A stretch of DNA of 63,420 nt from Zobellella denitrificans (lineage in GTDB: Bacteria; Pseudomonadota; Gammaproteobacteria; Enterobacterales; Aeromonadaceae): positions 1 through 63,420 of the forward strand of contig NZ_NMUO01000010.1 in assembly GCF_002237365.1 (NCBI RefSeq), read 5' to 3'. Positions 9,543 through 19,355 of this stretch are shown piece by piece; positions within the stretch are counted from its first letter, which is position 1, and each line of letters opens with the position of its first letter. The notes below the pieces were generated by a model. The model was given only the letters and a program-made list of their open reading frames with translations, made no database searches and was not told the origin of the DNA. The position numbers and the translations under genes are program-made.

Positions 9543-10508
9543 TCAGGCACTCCGAAAATGATCCCAGCTCTGGGCCTGCAACCGATAGGGCTTGCCCTCG
9601 GCCAGCAGCTCCACGCCGGGTTCGCCGGCCAGGATGCGGCCGATGCGGGTGAACTTGACCCCGCAGTGGGCCAGGGCGGTCTCCAGCTGGCCGCGGTGGG
9701 TTTCCGGCACGGTAAAGCACAGCTCGTAGTCCTCGCCGCCGGTCAGGGCCAGCTCCCAGCCCCGTTCCCGGGGCACGGACGCCTTCATGGCCTCGCTCAG
9801 GGGCAGCTGCTCCAGCTCCAGTTGGGCACGCACCCCGGAGGCGGTGGTGATATGGGCCAGGTCCCCGGCCAGGCCGTCGGAGATGTCCAGGGCGCTGGAG
9901 GCGATGTCGCGCAGCGCCTGGCCGGCCAGGATGCGGGGGTGGGGATGTTCGAACTTGGTGCGCACAAAGTCCAGGTGCTCGTCCGGCACCGTGATATGGC
10001 CGAGCCGCTGCTGCAAGCCCAGCGCCGCATCGCCCAGGGTGCCGGTGACGTAGACGCCGTCCCCCACCCGGGCGCCGCTGCGCCGCAGGCCCTTGCCCTC
10101 GGGCAGGGTGCCGTGCACCGTCACGGTGATCGACAAGGGTCCCTTGGTCATGTCGCCGCCCACCAGGGCCACGTTGTAATATTCCGCCAGCTCGAAGAAG
10201 CCGGCGCAAAAGCCTTTTATCCAGCCTTCGTCGACCGCGGGCAGGGTCAGCGCCAGCGAAACCCAGCGCGGATCCGCGCCCATGGCCGCCAGATCCGAGA
10301 GGTTCACCGCCAGGGCCTTGTGGCCCAGGGCCACCGGATCCATGTCGGCGAAGAAGTGCACCCCGGCAACCAGGGTATCCGTGCTCACCGCCAGCCAGGT
10401 CTGGGGCGGCACCTGCAGCAGGGCACAGTCGTCCCCCGGCCCCATCAGCACGTCCTTGCGGCCGCTGTCGGCGGTAAAATAGTGTCTTATTATTTCAAAT
10501 TCATTCAT
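9543..10508 (-). CDS. thiL: Thiamine-monophosphate kinase
   Basis: A 321-residue cytosolic kinase that phosphorylates thiamine monophosphate to thiamine pyrophosphate with ATP. The N-terminal GPGDDCALL motif, VSTDTLVAGVHF, the DLAAMGA segment and the LVGGDMTKG motif are the metal and nucleotide sites of the AIR-synthase-like ThiL fold. It directly precedes pgpA and is separated from nusB by 47 bp holding a terminator-like hairpin. Confidence 0.96.
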   Translation of the reverse strand: MNEFEIIRHYFTADSGRKDVLMGPGDDCALLQVPPQTWLAVSTDTLVAGVHFFADMDPVALGHKALAVNLSDLAAMGADPRWVSLALTLPAVDEGWIKGFCAGFFELAEYYNVALVGGDMTKGPLSITVTVHGTLPEGKGLRRSGARVGDGVYVTGTLGDAALGLQQRLGHITVPDEHLDFVRTKFEHPHPRILAGQALRDIASSALDISDGLAGDLAHITTASGVRAQLELEQLPLSEAMKASVPRERGWELALTGGEDYELCFTVPETHRGQLETALAHCGVKFTRIGRILAGEPGVELLAEGKPYRLQAQSWDHFRSA

Positions 10509-10516
10509 AGAAAATG

Positions 10517-10541
10517 AAAAGCCAGCGGCTGCTGGCTTTTT
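10517..10541 (-). terminator. Hairpin with T tract between nusB and thiL
   Basis: In the transcript, AGCCAGC and GCTGGCT form a stem (four-base loop) followed by TTTC. It lies between the nusB stop and the thiL start and would reduce, or uncouple, thiL-pgpA expression from ribH-nusB. Confidence 0.6.
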
Positions 10542-10555
10542 CCCGATGCTTGTCG

Positions 10556-10966
10556 TTATTTTTTTAACTGCTTGACAACCTTGTCGAGCACGCCGTTGAC
10601 GAACTTGTGGCTCTCTTCGGCGGCGAAGGCCTTGGCCAACTCGATGGCTTCGTTGATCACTACCCGATAAGGCACATCCTCACGCCGGGTCAGCTCATAG
10701 GTGGCCAACCGCAGCACCGCCTTGTCCACCATATCGAGATCCGCCAGCGGACGGGACAGGTAGGGGGAAAACACCGCGTCCAGCTCGGCGGCGTGTACTG
10801 AGACCCCGAACAGCAGATCGCGGAAATAGTCCAGATCCACGCCCTTGGTGTCCTGCTCCAGCAGGAACTGCTGGGCGATGTCGGCCACGTTATCCTTGGT
10901 CATTTGCCACTGATAGATGGCCTGGGTGGCGAGGCGGCGGGCCTTGCGGCGTTCAGACGGTTTCAA
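10556..10966 (-). CDS. nusB: Transcription antitermination protein NusB
   Basis: A 136-residue all-helical RNA-binding protein. It binds boxA with NusE in rRNA and other antitermination complexes. The basic N-terminus ([21 protein letters not shown]) and the C-terminal [20 protein letters not shown] segment are the family signatures. Length is normal, and it follows ribH by 13 bp in the usual order. Confidence 0.97.
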   Translation of the reverse strand: MKPSERRKARRLATQAIYQWQMTKDNVADIAQQFLLEQDTKGVDLDYFRDLLFGVSVHAAELDAVFSPYLSRPLADLDMVDKAVLRLATYELTRREDVPYRVVINEAIELAKAFAAEESHKFVNGVLDKVVKQLKK

Positions 10967-10979
10967 TGCAGTACTCCTC

Positions 10980-11447
10980 TTAGTCCAGCGCTTGCAGGAC
11001 GTTGATCATTTCCAGTGCGCTGAGGGCCGCTTCCGCGCCCTTGTTGCCCGCCTTGGTGCCAGCGCGCTCGATGGCCTGTTCGATGTTTTCGGTGGTCAGC
11101 ACGCCGAAGGCGATGGGCACTTCGAATTCCATCATCACGCTGGCCATGCCCTTGCTGTTCTCGTTGGCCACCAGGTCGAAGTGGTAGGTGCCGCCGCGGA
11201 TGACACAGCCCAGGGCGACGATGGCGTCGTACTGGCCGCTCTTGGCGAGCTTCTTGCACACCAGCGGGATCTCGACCGCGCCGGGTACCCGTACCAGGGT
11301 GATGTTGTCGTCCTGTACCTGGCCCTGACGCTTGAGCACGTCCAGGGCGCCGGCCACCAGGCTGTCGTTGATAAAGCTGTTGAAGCGGGCGACCACGATC
11401 GCCACCTTGGCCTCGGGCGCGGCCATCAGCCCTTCGATTACCTTCAT
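10980..11447 (-). CDS. ribH: 6,7-dimethyl-8-ribityllumazine synthase
   Basis: A 155-residue cytosolic enzyme condensing 5-amino-6-ribitylaminouracil with dihydroxybutanone phosphate, the penultimate riboflavin step. RFNSFIND, the VPGAVEIP motif, ALGCVIRG and the catalytic-histidine region GGTYHFDLV are visible. The start with AAGGA 6 bp upstream was chosen over a longer frame. Its expected partner ribBA is 12 kb away here, so ribH has its own promoter. Confidence 0.96.
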   Translation of the reverse strand: MKVIEGLMAAPEAKVAIVVARFNSFINDSLVAGALDVLKRQGQVQDDNITLVRVPGAVEIPLVCKKLAKSGQYDAIVALGCVIRGGTYHFDLVANENSKGMASVMMEFEVPIAFGVLTTENIEQAIERAGTKAGNKGAEAALSALEMINVLQALD

Positions 11448-11477
11448 GGGAATCCTTGTTTGAACAAAAGTGCGCAC

Positions 11478-11506
11478 ATTCTAGCACAACCAGAGACTGA
11501 CAAAAG
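11478..11506 (-). promoter_or_regulatory. Putative extended -10 promoter of ribH
   Basis: TAGAAT is preceded by TGC (extended -10) about 35 bp before the ribH start. The -35 is poor (CTTTTG at 17 bp). No FMN riboswitch is recognisable in the leader. Confidence 0.45.
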
Positions 11507-11729
11507 CCTGAGTCCGATTAAGCGCTGATAGCGTCCCGCCGAAAAAATGGATCTGTTTTTTATTACCACATTGTATCGCTCCAGTTATGTCCAAAGTGGT
11601 AGCGCAATGCTTTCTTTACTATGCTGTAACACGGCATGAAGTCTGGTGATTAAAGGAGGGTCTCGTAACGGGCCCATCGATGGGCACAGGCGAAAGTGTA
11701 GTAAAATTACAAAAATTCAGAAGCCAAGG
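11507..11729. other. Divergent intergenic region between ribH and pflB
   Basis: No gene is seen. It contains a 14-bp palindrome GCCCATCGATGGGC (11672-11685) and AT-rich patches. The FNR site and pflB leader follow. Confidence 0.4.
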
Positions 11730-11743
11730 TTGATCCAGATCAA
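11730..11743 (+). promoter_or_regulatory. Perfect FNR box upstream of pflB
   Basis: TTGAT-CCAG-ATCAA matches the FNR consensus TTGAT-N4-ATCAA exactly. It lies about 100 bp before the pflB start. A class II arrangement would put the start site near 11778, with a weak -10 (TAGTCT, 11766-11771). Anaerobic activation of pflB by FNR is well established in enteric bacteria. Confidence 0.8.
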
Positions 11744-11840
11744 CGGCCGGCTACCCCCTCGGCAGTAGTCTGAAGCCATCAGGTAATGGCGCCCGCACCT
11801 TGTCCATTCGGGCGTCGCCAGCCGTTCAGCGGAGGTTTTT

Positions 11841-14123
11841 ATGGCACAGGTCAACAACAATTTCGAGCACGCCTGGCGCGGCTTCGGTGGCGAAAACTGG
11901 CAACAGGAAGTCAATGTACGCGACTTCATCCAGGCCAACTACAGCCCCTACGAGGGCGGCGACGGCTTCCTGGCCGGCCCTACCCCGGCCACCCTGGCCC
12001 TGTGGGAGCAGGTGATGAACGGCATCGCCGAGGAAAACCGCACCCACGCCCCGCTCGACTTCGACACCGACAATCCGTCCACCATCACCTCCCACGCCCC
12101 CGGCTACATCGACCGGGAGCTGGAGCAGGTGGTCGGCCTGCAGACCGAGGCGCCGCTCAAGCGCGCCATCCTGCCCTATGGCGGCGTGCGCATGGTCGAG
12201 GCTTCCTGCCAGGCCTATGGCCGCGAGCTGGACCCGCAGGTGAGCAAGGTGTTTTCCGACTATCGCAAGACCCACAACCAAGCGGTATTCGACCTCTACA
12301 CCAAGGACATCCTCAACTGCCGCAAGTCCGGGGTGCTCACCGGCCTGCCCGACGCCTATGGCCGTGGCCGCATCATCGGCGACTACCGCCGCTGCGCCCT
12401 CTACGGCGTGGATTTCCTGATCAAGGATAAAAAGGCCCAGATCGCCTCCACCCAGGCGGATCTGGAGGCGGGTATCGATCTGTCCCGCACCCTGCAGCTG
12501 CGCGAAGAGCTGGCCGAGCAGGTGCGCGCCCTGGCCGATCTCAAGACCATGGCCGCCGGTTACGGCTTCGATCTGGGCCGCCCCGCCGCCAATGCCAAGG
12601 AAGCGGTGCAATGGCTCTACTTCGCCTACCTGGCCGCCATCAAGTCCCAGAACGGCGCCGCCATGTCGCTGGGTCGCACTTCCACCTTCCTCGATGTGTA
12701 TATCGAGCGGGATCTGCGTGAAGGCAGCCTCACCGAGGCCCAGGCCCAGGAGCTGGTGGATCACTTCATCATGAAGCTGCGCATGGTGCGCTTCCTGCGT
12801 ACCCCCGAGTACGACGAGCTGTTCTCCGGCGACCCCATCTGGGCCACCGAGTCCCTGGCCGGCATGGGCCTGGACGGCCGCCCCCTGGTCACCAAGACCA
12901 GCTTCCGCTACCTGCATAGCCTGTACAACATGGGCCCCAGCCCGGAGCCGAACCTGACCGTGCTCTGGTCCGAGCAACTGCCGCGGGCGTTCAAGGACTA
13001 TGTGGCCAAGGTCTCTATCGACACCTCCGCCATCCAGTACGAGAACGACGATCTGATGCGCGCGGACTTCGACTCCGACGACTACGCCATCGCCTGCTGC
13101 GTGTCGCCCATGGTGGTGGGCAAGCAGATGCAGTTCTTCGGTGCCCGCGCCAACCTGGCCAAGACCCTGCTCTACGCCATCAACGGCGGCGTGGACGAGA
13201 AGCTGAAAATCCAGGTCGGCCCCAGGGCCGAGCCGCTCAAGGGCGAGGTGCTGGACTATGAGCAGGTGATGAGCCGCCTCGACAGCCTGATGGACTGGCT
13301 GGCCACCCAGTACGTGACCGCCCTCAACGTGATCCACTACAGCCACGACAAGTATGCCTACGAGGCCATCCAGATGGCGTTCCACGACAAGGACGTGGTG
13401 CGCACCATGGCCTGCGGTATCGCCGGGCTGTCGGTAACCGCCGACTCCCTGAGCGCCATCAAGTACGCCAGGGTGAAACCGGTGCGCGACGAGTCCGGAC
13501 TGGCGGTGGACTTCGAGATAGAGGGCGACTTCCCCAAATTCGGCAACAACGACGACCGGGTGGACGACATCGCCTGCGATCTGGTGCGCCGTTTCATGGA
13601 CAAGATCAAGGCCCATCCCTGCTACCGGGATGCCATTCCGACCCAGTCGGTGCTGACCATCACCTCCAACGTGGTGTACGGCAAGAAAACCGGCAACACC
13701 CCGGACGGCCGCCGCGCCGGCGAGCCCTTCGGCCCCGGTGCCAACCCCATGCACGGCCGGGATGAAAAAGGCGCCCTGGCGTCGCTGACCTCGGTGGCCA
13801 AGCTGCCCTTCAGCCACGCCAAGGACGGTATCTCCTACACCTTCTCCATAGTGCCGAAGGCGCTGGGCAAGGATGAAGGGGGCCGGCAGCGCAACCTGGC
13901 GGCGCTGATGGACGGCTACTTCCATCACGAGGCCGGACGCGAGGGCGGCCAGCACCTCAACGTCAACGTGATGAACCGGGAGATGCTGCTCGACGCCATC
14001 GAGCACCCGGACAAGTACCCCCAGCTGACCATCAGGGTGTCGGGCTACGCGGTGCGCTTCAACGCCCTGACCCCCGAGCAGCAACGGGATGTGATCACCC
14101 GGACCTTTACCGAGTCGATGTAA
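11841..14123 (+). CDS. pflB: Formate C-acetyltransferase (pyruvate formate-lyase)
   Basis: A 760-residue glycyl-radical enzyme turning pyruvate and CoA into acetyl-CoA and formate under anaerobic conditions. The adjacent active-site cysteines (AIACCVSP, about 415-421) and the C-terminal radical site RVSGYAVRF (about 731-739) are intact, and the length matches E. coli PflB. No focA formate channel precedes it, unlike in enterics. An FNR box lies upstream, and the activase pflA follows after a 287-bp gap with a palindromic repeat. A GGAGG ribosome site lies just before the ATG. Confidence 0.97.
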   Translation: MAQVNNNFEHAWRGFGGENWQQEVNVRDFIQANYSPYEGGDGFLAGPTPATLALWEQVMNGIAEENRTHAPLDFDTDNPSTITSHAPGYIDRELEQVVGLQTEAPLKRAILPYGGVRMVEASCQAYGRELDPQVSKVFSDYRKTHNQAVFDLYTKDILNCRKSGVLTGLPDAYGRGRIIGDYRRCALYGVDFLIKDKKAQIASTQADLEAGIDLSRTLQLREELAEQVRALADLKTMAAGYGFDLGRPAANAKEAVQWLYFAYLAAIKSQNGAAMSLGRTSTFLDVYIERDLREGSLTEAQAQELVDHFIMKLRMVRFLRTPEYDELFSGDPIWATESLAGMGLDGRPLVTKTSFRYLHSLYNMGPSPEPNLTVLWSEQLPRAFKDYVAKVSIDTSAIQYENDDLMRADFDSDDYAIACCVSPMVVGKQMQFFGARANLAKTLLYAINGGVDEKLKIQVGPRAEPLKGEVLDYEQVMSRLDSLMDWLATQYVTALNVIHYSHDKYAYEAIQMAFHDKDVVRTMACGIAGLSVTADSLSAIKYARVKPVRDESGLAVDFEIEGDFPKFGNNDDRVDDIACDLVRRFMDKIKAHPCYRDAIPTQSVLTITSNVVYGKKTGNTPDGRRAGEPFGPGANPMHGRDEKGALASLTSVAKLPFSHAKDGISYTFSIVPKALGKDEGGRQRNLAALMDGYFHHEAGREGGQHLNVNVMNREMLLDAIEHPDKYPQLTIRVSGYAVRFNALTPEQQRDVITRTFTESM

Positions 14124-14223
14124 AAGACGGGGGCTGGGGACTGGAGACTACAGTTATATCAGTGAAACAGACTGTCAGCCATTCTCCAGGCGGTCTCAAA
14201 CAGACAACACTCAAGTCAAATCA

Positions 14224-14333
14224 GAAGGCCAAAGGGAGCGGCTCCGCCGACCGTCACATGCCAGGGATGGCATGTGCGAGCGTACAGGGAGGTATTTACA
14301 GCGTGTCGGCGGAGTTGGCCCTTTGGCCGACTT
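14224..14333. repeat. Palindromic dispersed repeat, family A, copy 2
   Basis: This is the inverted counterpart of 4803-4909 with near-identical outer arms (GGCCAAAGGGAGCGGCTCC and GGAGTTGGCCCTTTGGCCGAC) and a different inner hairpin (CATGCCAGGGATGGCATG). It lies between pflB and pflA, in the same orientation relative to transcription as copy 1. The 100 bp before it hold a short G-rich stretch (GGGGGCTGGGGACTGG, 14131-14146) resembling part of the 27203-27266 repeat. Confidence 0.8.
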
Positions 14334-14410
14334 TCTCTTTAATGGCAAGCCATGCCGAAAATCCTGAACTCGGCATTTGGGCATGGCACCGACACTCCTG
14401 GGGAGGAACC

Positions 14411-15154
14411 ATGGCCATTAGCGGACGAATCCATTCCACCGAAAGCTGCGCCACCGTCGACGGTCCCGGCATCCGCTTCCTGGTGTTTATGCAGGGCTGC
14501 CTGATGCGCTGCCTGTACTGCCACAACCGGGACAGCTGGGACACCGACGCCGGCCGCGAGGTCACGGTGGCCGAGCTGATGCCGGAGCTGCTCAGCTACC
14601 GGCCTTTTATGCGGGCGTCCGGCGGCGGCATCACCGTGTCCGGCGGCGAACCTCTGCTGCAGATGCCCTTCGTCACCGAGCTGTTCGAAGCCTGTAAGGC
14701 CGAGGGCCTGCACACCTGCCTGGACACCAACGGCTTCGTGCACCATCACGACGCCGCCCTCGACCGGCTGCTCGACAGCACCGATCTGGTGCTGCTCGAT
14801 CTCAAGCATATCCGCGACGAACAGCATATCCCGCTGACCCAGGTCAGCAACCGCTTCGCCCTGGCGCTGGCCCGTTACCTGGCCGAACGGGGCCAGGCCA
14901 TGTGGATCCGTCACGTGGTAGTGCCGGGCTGGAGCGACGACGAGGCCGACATCGACGCCCTGGGCCGCTTTATCGCCAGCCTGGGTCCGGCGGTAGAAAA
15001 GGTGGAGCTGCTGCCCTACCACAACCTGGGCAGCCACAAATGGGCCAGCTTCGGCCAGGCCTATCCGCTGGAAGGGCTTATGCCGCCCGGCACCGAAAAA
15101 ATGGCGGCGCTCAAGGCCATCATGGAGTCCTACCATTCCAAGGTGAGTATCTAG
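14411..15154 (+). CDS. pflA: Pyruvate formate-lyase-activating enzyme
   Basis: A 247-residue radical-SAM enzyme that installs the glycyl radical on PflB. The iron-sulfur motif CLMRCLYC (CX3CX2C, about 30-37) and the SAM-binding GGE of VSGGEPL are present. The ATG was chosen because GGGAGGA lies just upstream and the protein then begins like known PflA proteins (ISGRIHSTESCATVDGPG). The longer upstream frame runs through the palindromic repeat and is not protein-like. Confidence 0.95.
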   Translation: MAISGRIHSTESCATVDGPGIRFLVFMQGCLMRCLYCHNRDSWDTDAGREVTVAELMPELLSYRPFMRASGGGITVSGGEPLLQMPFVTELFEACKAEGLHTCLDTNGFVHHHDAALDRLLDSTDLVLLDLKHIRDEQHIPLTQVSNRFALALARYLAERGQAMWIRHVVVPGWSDDEADIDALGRFIASLGPAVEKVELLPYHNLGSHKWASFGQAYPLEGLMPPGTEKMAALKAIMESYHSKVSI

Positions 15155-15250
15155 CCATGTCTGGCGACCGGTACCGCCGGCAACAGTGTTGTCCCCGCGC
15201 CGGTCACCCACGCACACAGACTCCCTCCACCCCCTGACAGGAACCGGTTG

Positions 15251-17137
15251 ATGCTCCACCTGACGCTGAAACAGAAACTATCCCTTTCCGCCAGCCTCGC
15301 CATTGCCCTGGGCGGCGTGGTGGTCACCACCTTGTCGTTCATCGCCTCGCTGAACCGGCTCGATGAGGAACTGAACGAGCGCCTGTTCAGTGTGACCCAT
15401 GCCTACAATCAGTACGTAACCGACTGGCTGGTCTCGCGGGAGGCGGCCCTGGCCGCCTTTCCCGACAACGTGGATGAACAGCATCTGGTGACGCACCTGC
15501 GCCAGGTGAAAGACTCGGGCCGTTTCGACAATGTCTTTGTCGCCTTCGGCGACGGCTCACAGCAGAATGCCAATAGGGTGGTACTGCCGCCGGATAACAA
15601 TGATCCCCGGCGCTGGGGCTGGTACCAGAACGCCCTGAAAGCCCCCGAACGGGTCTTTATGGATAACCCGACCGTGGCGGCTGCCACCGGCGCCAATGTG
15701 GTGTCGCTCGGTCTGGTCGCCCGGCTGGGGCAACAACGGGTGGTACTGGGTGCCGATGTGGACATCGAGGATCTGCTGCAGCAACTGCGCCAGGTCAGGC
15801 TGCCCGGCAGCGGCCATATGCTGCTCACCACCGATCAGGGCATCATCTTCGCCGATCAGGACACCCGCCTGCTCAACCGGCCGATCGCTGACAAGAGCCC
15901 CGAACTGACCCCGGAACTGGTCAAGCGGCTGGGCAACAGCGGCGGTCTCAGCCGCCTCAGCCTGAACAGCAGCCCTCACTACCTCTACGTCGCCCCCATT
16001 GATGGCAGCCATTTGAGCACCCTGGTGTTCATCGATCGGGGCAGCGTGCTGGCCCCGCTCTACCGGACCCTGTGGGAACAGGCGCTGGCAACACTCGCGG
16101 TGCTGGCCTTATGCGTGCTAGCCTTCAACCTGCTGTGCAACCGGCTGTTCCGGCCGCTGCAACAGGTATCCGGAGCCTTGACCCTGATCGCCGACGGCGG
16201 CGGGGATCTGACCCGGCGGATAAGGCTGGACAGCAAGGATGAAGTCGGCACCCTGGCCCTGAGCTTCAACCAGTTTGTCGGCAGCCTGGCCGAGTTGATC
16301 AGTCACATACGCCAGCAGGCACGGGAGCTGGGCGACAGCGCCCGCCAGGGTGAACAGCAGGCGGATCTCACCGCGGCCGAGCTGAACCGGCAGCAGCAGG
16401 AAATCACCCTGGTCGCCACCGCCATCACCGAAATGGCCTCCGCCACCCAGGAGATCGCCCGCCATGCCGAACAGGCCGCCCAGGCCGCTCTCAGTGCCTC
16501 GGGCAGTACCGAGCAGGGCCGCGACCTGGTGCTGCAAAGCCGGCACTCCATCAACCATCTGGCCGGAGAAATCGTGCAGGCTTCCGCCGTGATCCAGGAG
16601 CTGAACCGCCATGCCCAGGACATCAACTCCATCCTGGCCACCATCCAGGGCATTGCCGAGCAGACCAATCTGCTGGCACTGAACGCCGCCATAGAGGCGG
16701 CGCGGGCCGGTGCCCAGGGCCGGGGTTTTGCCGTGGTAGCGGATGAAGTCCGGGTGCTGTCGCAACGAACCCATACCTCCACCGGAGAAATCCAGACGAT
16801 GATCGCCAACTTGCAGCAGACCACCGGCAAGGCGGTGGCACTGATGGAACAGAGCGCCCGGCTGGCCCAGGGTACCGTGACCGATGCCGACCAGGCTGCC
16901 TTGGCCCTGGACCATATCTACCGGGACGTGACCCGGATCTGCGACATGGCTGCCCAGATCGCCACCGCCGCCGAGGAGCAAAGCCAGGTCAGCGGGGACA
17001 TCACCCGCAACACCACCAGCATCAAGGATGTGACCGATCGGCTGGCCGAAGACACCAACCGTTCGCGCCGGCAGGCCAATCTGCTGAGCGAGCAGGCGGC
17101 GGAGCTGAACTGCAAGGTCGCGACCTTTACAGTGTGA
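15251..17137 (+). CDS. Methyl-accepting chemotaxis protein with periplasmic Cache-type sensor
   Basis: A 628-residue membrane receptor. TM1 is about 9-33, the periplasmic domain of about 240 residues looks like a double Cache sensor ([17 protein letters not shown]), TM2 is about 277-296, then HAMP and a long cytoplasmic coiled coil. The conserved hairpin tip [17 protein letters not shown] (about 470-487) binds CheA and CheW. There is no C-terminal NWETF-type tether. The start is the ATG with AGGA 8 bp upstream; a TTG one codon earlier is possible. The ligand is unknown. Confidence 0.93.
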   Translation: MLHLTLKQKLSLSASLAIALGGVVVTTLSFIASLNRLDEELNERLFSVTHAYNQYVTDWLVSREAALAAFPDNVDEQHLVTHLRQVKDSGRFDNVFVAFGDGSQQNANRVVLPPDNNDPRRWGWYQNALKAPERVFMDNPTVAAATGANVVSLGLVARLGQQRVVLGADVDIEDLLQQLRQVRLPGSGHMLLTTDQGIIFADQDTRLLNRPIADKSPELTPELVKRLGNSGGLSRLSLNSSPHYLYVAPIDGSHLSTLVFIDRGSVLAPLYRTLWEQALATLAVLALCVLAFNLLCNRLFRPLQQVSGALTLIADGGGDLTRRIRLDSKDEVGTLALSFNQFVGSLAELISHIRQQARELGDSARQGEQQADLTAAELNRQQQEITLVATAITEMASATQEIARHAEQAAQAALSASGSTEQGRDLVLQSRHSINHLAGEIVQASAVIQELNRHAQDINSILATIQGIAEQTNLLALNAAIEAARAGAQGRGFAVVADEVRVLSQRTHTSTGEIQTMIANLQQTTGKAVALMEQSARLAQGTVTDADQAALALDHIYRDVTRICDMAAQIATAAEEQSQVSGDITRNTTSIKDVTDRLAEDTNRSRRQANLLSEQAAELNCKVATFTV

Positions 17138-17262
17138 AAACCCGGCCCGATGGCATAGAGTAGTGAGTACTCAAACGCATTCACTGCCGGTCCGCATGCC
17201 CCCTTTCCACCTGCCGCACAGAGGGGGCGCCAGCCTTGCCGGTGCTTTCAGATGAGGTCCTG

Positions 17263-18147
17263 ATGATGCTGCCGGAACGGCGAGGCGATCTGTTCATTCT
17301 CACGGCCACCCTGCTGGCCTCCGCCGGCTGGCTGTTTTCCAAGGAAGCCCTCAACGGCCTGCCGCCCGCCGGCTTCGTCGGCTGGCGCTTCCTGCTCGCC
17401 GCCCTGCTGCTGCTGCCCTTCTGCTGGCGGCAGTTGCTGGCCATTCCCGCCGCCAACCTGCTCAAGGCCGGCGCCGTCGGCACCATCATGGGCATGAACC
17501 TGCTGTTCTGGATACTGGCGGTGTCCCACAGCGAGGGCATCGGCGAGGGAGCCTTTATCATGAGCCTGTCGATGCTGATGGTACCGCTGGTGGCCTGGCT
17601 GCTGTTCAAGGAGCGGCCCAACCGCGCCTTCTGGACCGCCCTGCCCATCGCCGTCTCGGGCCTGTTCCTGCTCACCATGGGCAGCGGCCTCAGCCTGTCC
17701 CTCGGCCAGTTGCTGTTCCTGCTGGCGTCGCTGTCGATGGCGCTCTATTTCAACCTCAACAGCCGCTTTGCCCGCCGTATTCCGCCGGTGGCCCTGACCT
17801 TTCTGCACCTGGCGGTGACCGGGGTGATGAACCTGCTCTACTCCGCGCTGTTCGAGCTGTGGCCGGAGCGGATACCGTCCCAGACCTGGGGCTGGTTCGC
17901 CGCCAGCGTGCTGCTGGCGACCTCGCTGCGCTTCGCCTGCCAGACCATGGGCCAGAAGTTCAGCAACGTGGCCAATGCCGCCATCATCATGATGCTGGAG
18001 CCGGTGTGGACGGTATTGATCAGCGTGTTCTGGTATCTGGAGCCGATGCCGCCCCAGAAAATCGCAGGCTGCGTGCTGATCCTGCTGGCCCTGCTCAGCT
18101 ACCGCAGCCGCAACCTGCTGGCCTGGTACCGCACCAGGTGGAAGTGA
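17263..18147 (+). CDS. EamA/DMT-family transporter
   Basis: A 294-residue inner-membrane protein with about ten hydrophobic helices in two EamA repeats, the drug/metabolite exporter fold. Members export amino acids or metabolites, but no specificity can be read here. The start with GAGG 5 bp upstream was preferred to an earlier TTG. It stands alone between the chemoreceptor and a convergent HopJ-family gene. Confidence 0.88.
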   Translation: MMLPERRGDLFILTATLLASAGWLFSKEALNGLPPAGFVGWRFLLAALLLLPFCWRQLLAIPAANLLKAGAVGTIMGMNLLFWILAVSHSEGIGEGAFIMSLSMLMVPLVAWLLFKERPNRAFWTALPIAVSGLFLLTMGSGLSLSLGQLLFLLASLSMALYFNLNSRFARRIPPVALTFLHLAVTGVMNLLYSALFELWPERIPSQTWGWFAASVLLATSLRFACQTMGQKFSNVANAAIIMMLEPVWTVLISVFWYLEPMPPQKIAGCVLILLALLSYRSRNLLAWYRTRWK

Positions 18148-18163
18148 ACAGGCGCCCGCTGCA

Positions 18164-18271
18164 GGGTCGAATTTATTCGGCCCAAACCACTGGAGCCTGT
18201 GGTGGAAGGTCCACTGAAGTGGACCCTACGGCAGGCTCCGGTGCATCCTGTAGGGTCGAATTTATTCGACC
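18164..18271. repeat. Compound palindromic repeat, family B (three units)
   Basis: Three 18-bp palindromes of the form GGTC-N10-GACC lie between convergent genes: a degenerate GGTCGAATTTATTCGGCC (18165-18182), GGTCCACTGAAGTGGACC (18208-18225) and a perfect GGTCGAATTTATTCGACC (18254-18271). Outer inverted repeats GGAGCCTG/CAGGCTCC enclose the middle unit. A fourth unit occurs at 44761-44778. Confidence 0.75.
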
Positions 18272-18321
18272 AGAAGCAGCTCCGGGTATTCGGACGGTCG
18301 ATTGAAACCGACCCTTGGGCC

Positions 18322-18669
18322 TTACGCCTTGGGAGCCAGCGGCTGAGCCGCGAACTCGATGCCGAGCCAGCCGGTTTTGATAAAGTTGCGGATATTCTGG
18401 TGGTCCCGGCCCTCGGGGTTGCCAAGCACGTCGTCACGGTAGAAGGCGCCGAAGCAGGCCAGGGTTTCTTCCTCGCTGAAGCCTTGCAGGCGGGCGAAGG
18501 CGAACAGCTTGCAGGAGCCGTTGTTCTGCCCCGCCGGGTTCTCCTGATCGCCGTTGGTAAAGGCGGTGGGAGTGAAGTCATAGAGGCTGTCGACCAGGGC
18601 GATCACCTCGGCGAATTCGATTGTTTCGGGGGCCTGCTCGAGCTTTTGCTGCAATTCGTTGATGTTCAT
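18322..18669 (-). CDS. HopJ-family small protein
   Basis: A 115-residue acidic cytosolic protein with the HopJ family pattern (FAEVIALVDSLYDFTPTAFTNG, then CFGAFYRDDVLGNPEGRDHQNIRNF). The family is named after a Pseudomonas type III effector, but most members, including this one, lie in genomes or loci without secretion genes and have no known function. The start has AAGG upstream. It is the last gene of a co-oriented run of seven that begins with siaA. Confidence 0.8.
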   Translation of the reverse strand: MNINELQQKLEQAPETIEFAEVIALVDSLYDFTPTAFTNGDQENPAGQNNGSCKLFAFARLQGFSEEETLACFGAFYRDDVLGNPEGRDHQNIRNFIKTGWLGIEFAAQPLAPKA

Positions 18670-18692
18670 TTGCTTACCTTGGTTATTGCGGA

Positions 18693-19352
18693 TTAGGCCG
18701 GCGCCAGGGCACGGCACAGAAAACGGGAAATATCCCGGATCTCGGCGGCACAGACGCTGTGCTCCATGGGGTAGCTGTGGTATTCGGGCAGGAGGCCGAG
18801 CCGCTCCAGCTCCCGGCAGGCCTTCTGCCCCAGCAGCTCGGGCACCACCGGATCCCGGCTGCCATGCAGTACCTGCACCGGCAGTTGCCGGTTGGCGTCA
18901 TTGAGTTCCAGGCTGGCGGCGGTCGCGAGATAGGTGGACATGGCGACCAGGCCACCCAGGGGCCGGTCGAAGCCGAGCGCCGCCTCGTAGGCCACGGCGC
19001 CGCCCTGGGAAAACCCGGCCAGCACGATGCGGCGGCTGTCGATGCCCTGCCCGATTTGTTGCTCAATCAAGGCCTGCACCGCCCGGGCCGAGGCCCGCAG
19101 CTGGGTCTCGTCCACCTTGCGCTCTATCTCCAGCGACAGGATATCGTACCAGGCCGGCATCACGAAGCCGCCGTTGACGGTGACCGGAATGGCCGGCGCA
19201 TGGGGAAAGAGAAAACGCACCCGCAGCTCGGGTGGCAGCCCCAGCTCGGGCACTATGGGGGCGAAATCGTGGCCATCGGCGCCCAGGCCGTGCAGCCAGA
19301 TCACGCAGGCATCGGGCTCAGGCCCGGTCTCTCGTTCGATATAGGGCAGCAT
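18693..19352 (-). CDS. Carboxylesterase / phospholipase-type alpha/beta hydrolase
   Basis: A 219-residue serine hydrolase of the short acyl-protein-thioesterase/carboxylesterase family. The oxyanion segment WLHGLGADGHDF (19-30), nucleophile motif GFSQGG with Ser115, acid Asp167 (GSRDPVVP) and His198 (PMEH) are all visible. There is no signal peptide, so it is cytosolic. It starts 3 bp after the HutD-like gene. The natural substrate is unknown. Confidence 0.9.
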   Translation of the reverse strand: MLPYIERETGPEPDACVIWLHGLGADGHDFAPIVPELGLPPELRVRFLFPHAPAIPVTVNGGFVMPAWYDILSLEIERKVDETQLRASARAVQALIEQQIGQGIDSRRIVLAGFSQGGAVAYEAALGFDRPLGGLVAMSTYLATAASLELNDANRQLPVQVLHGSRDPVVPELLGQKACRELERLGLLPEYHSYPMEHSVCAAEIRDISRFLCRALAPA

Positions 19353-19355
19353 GGT

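Noticed and set aside
11448-11480. FMN riboswitch upstream of ribH (and of ribBA)
   Set aside because: The leaders are too short and none of the conserved RFN blocks is present.
11826-14084. 752-codon open frame antisense to pflB
   Set aside because: pflB is a complete, motif-bearing enzyme in the other direction; the antisense translation is a codon-bias artefact.
18322-18669. Type III secretion effector (HopJ)
   Set aside because: Name inherited from the family; no secretion genes or effector context here, so treated as a housekeeping-type small protein of unknown function.
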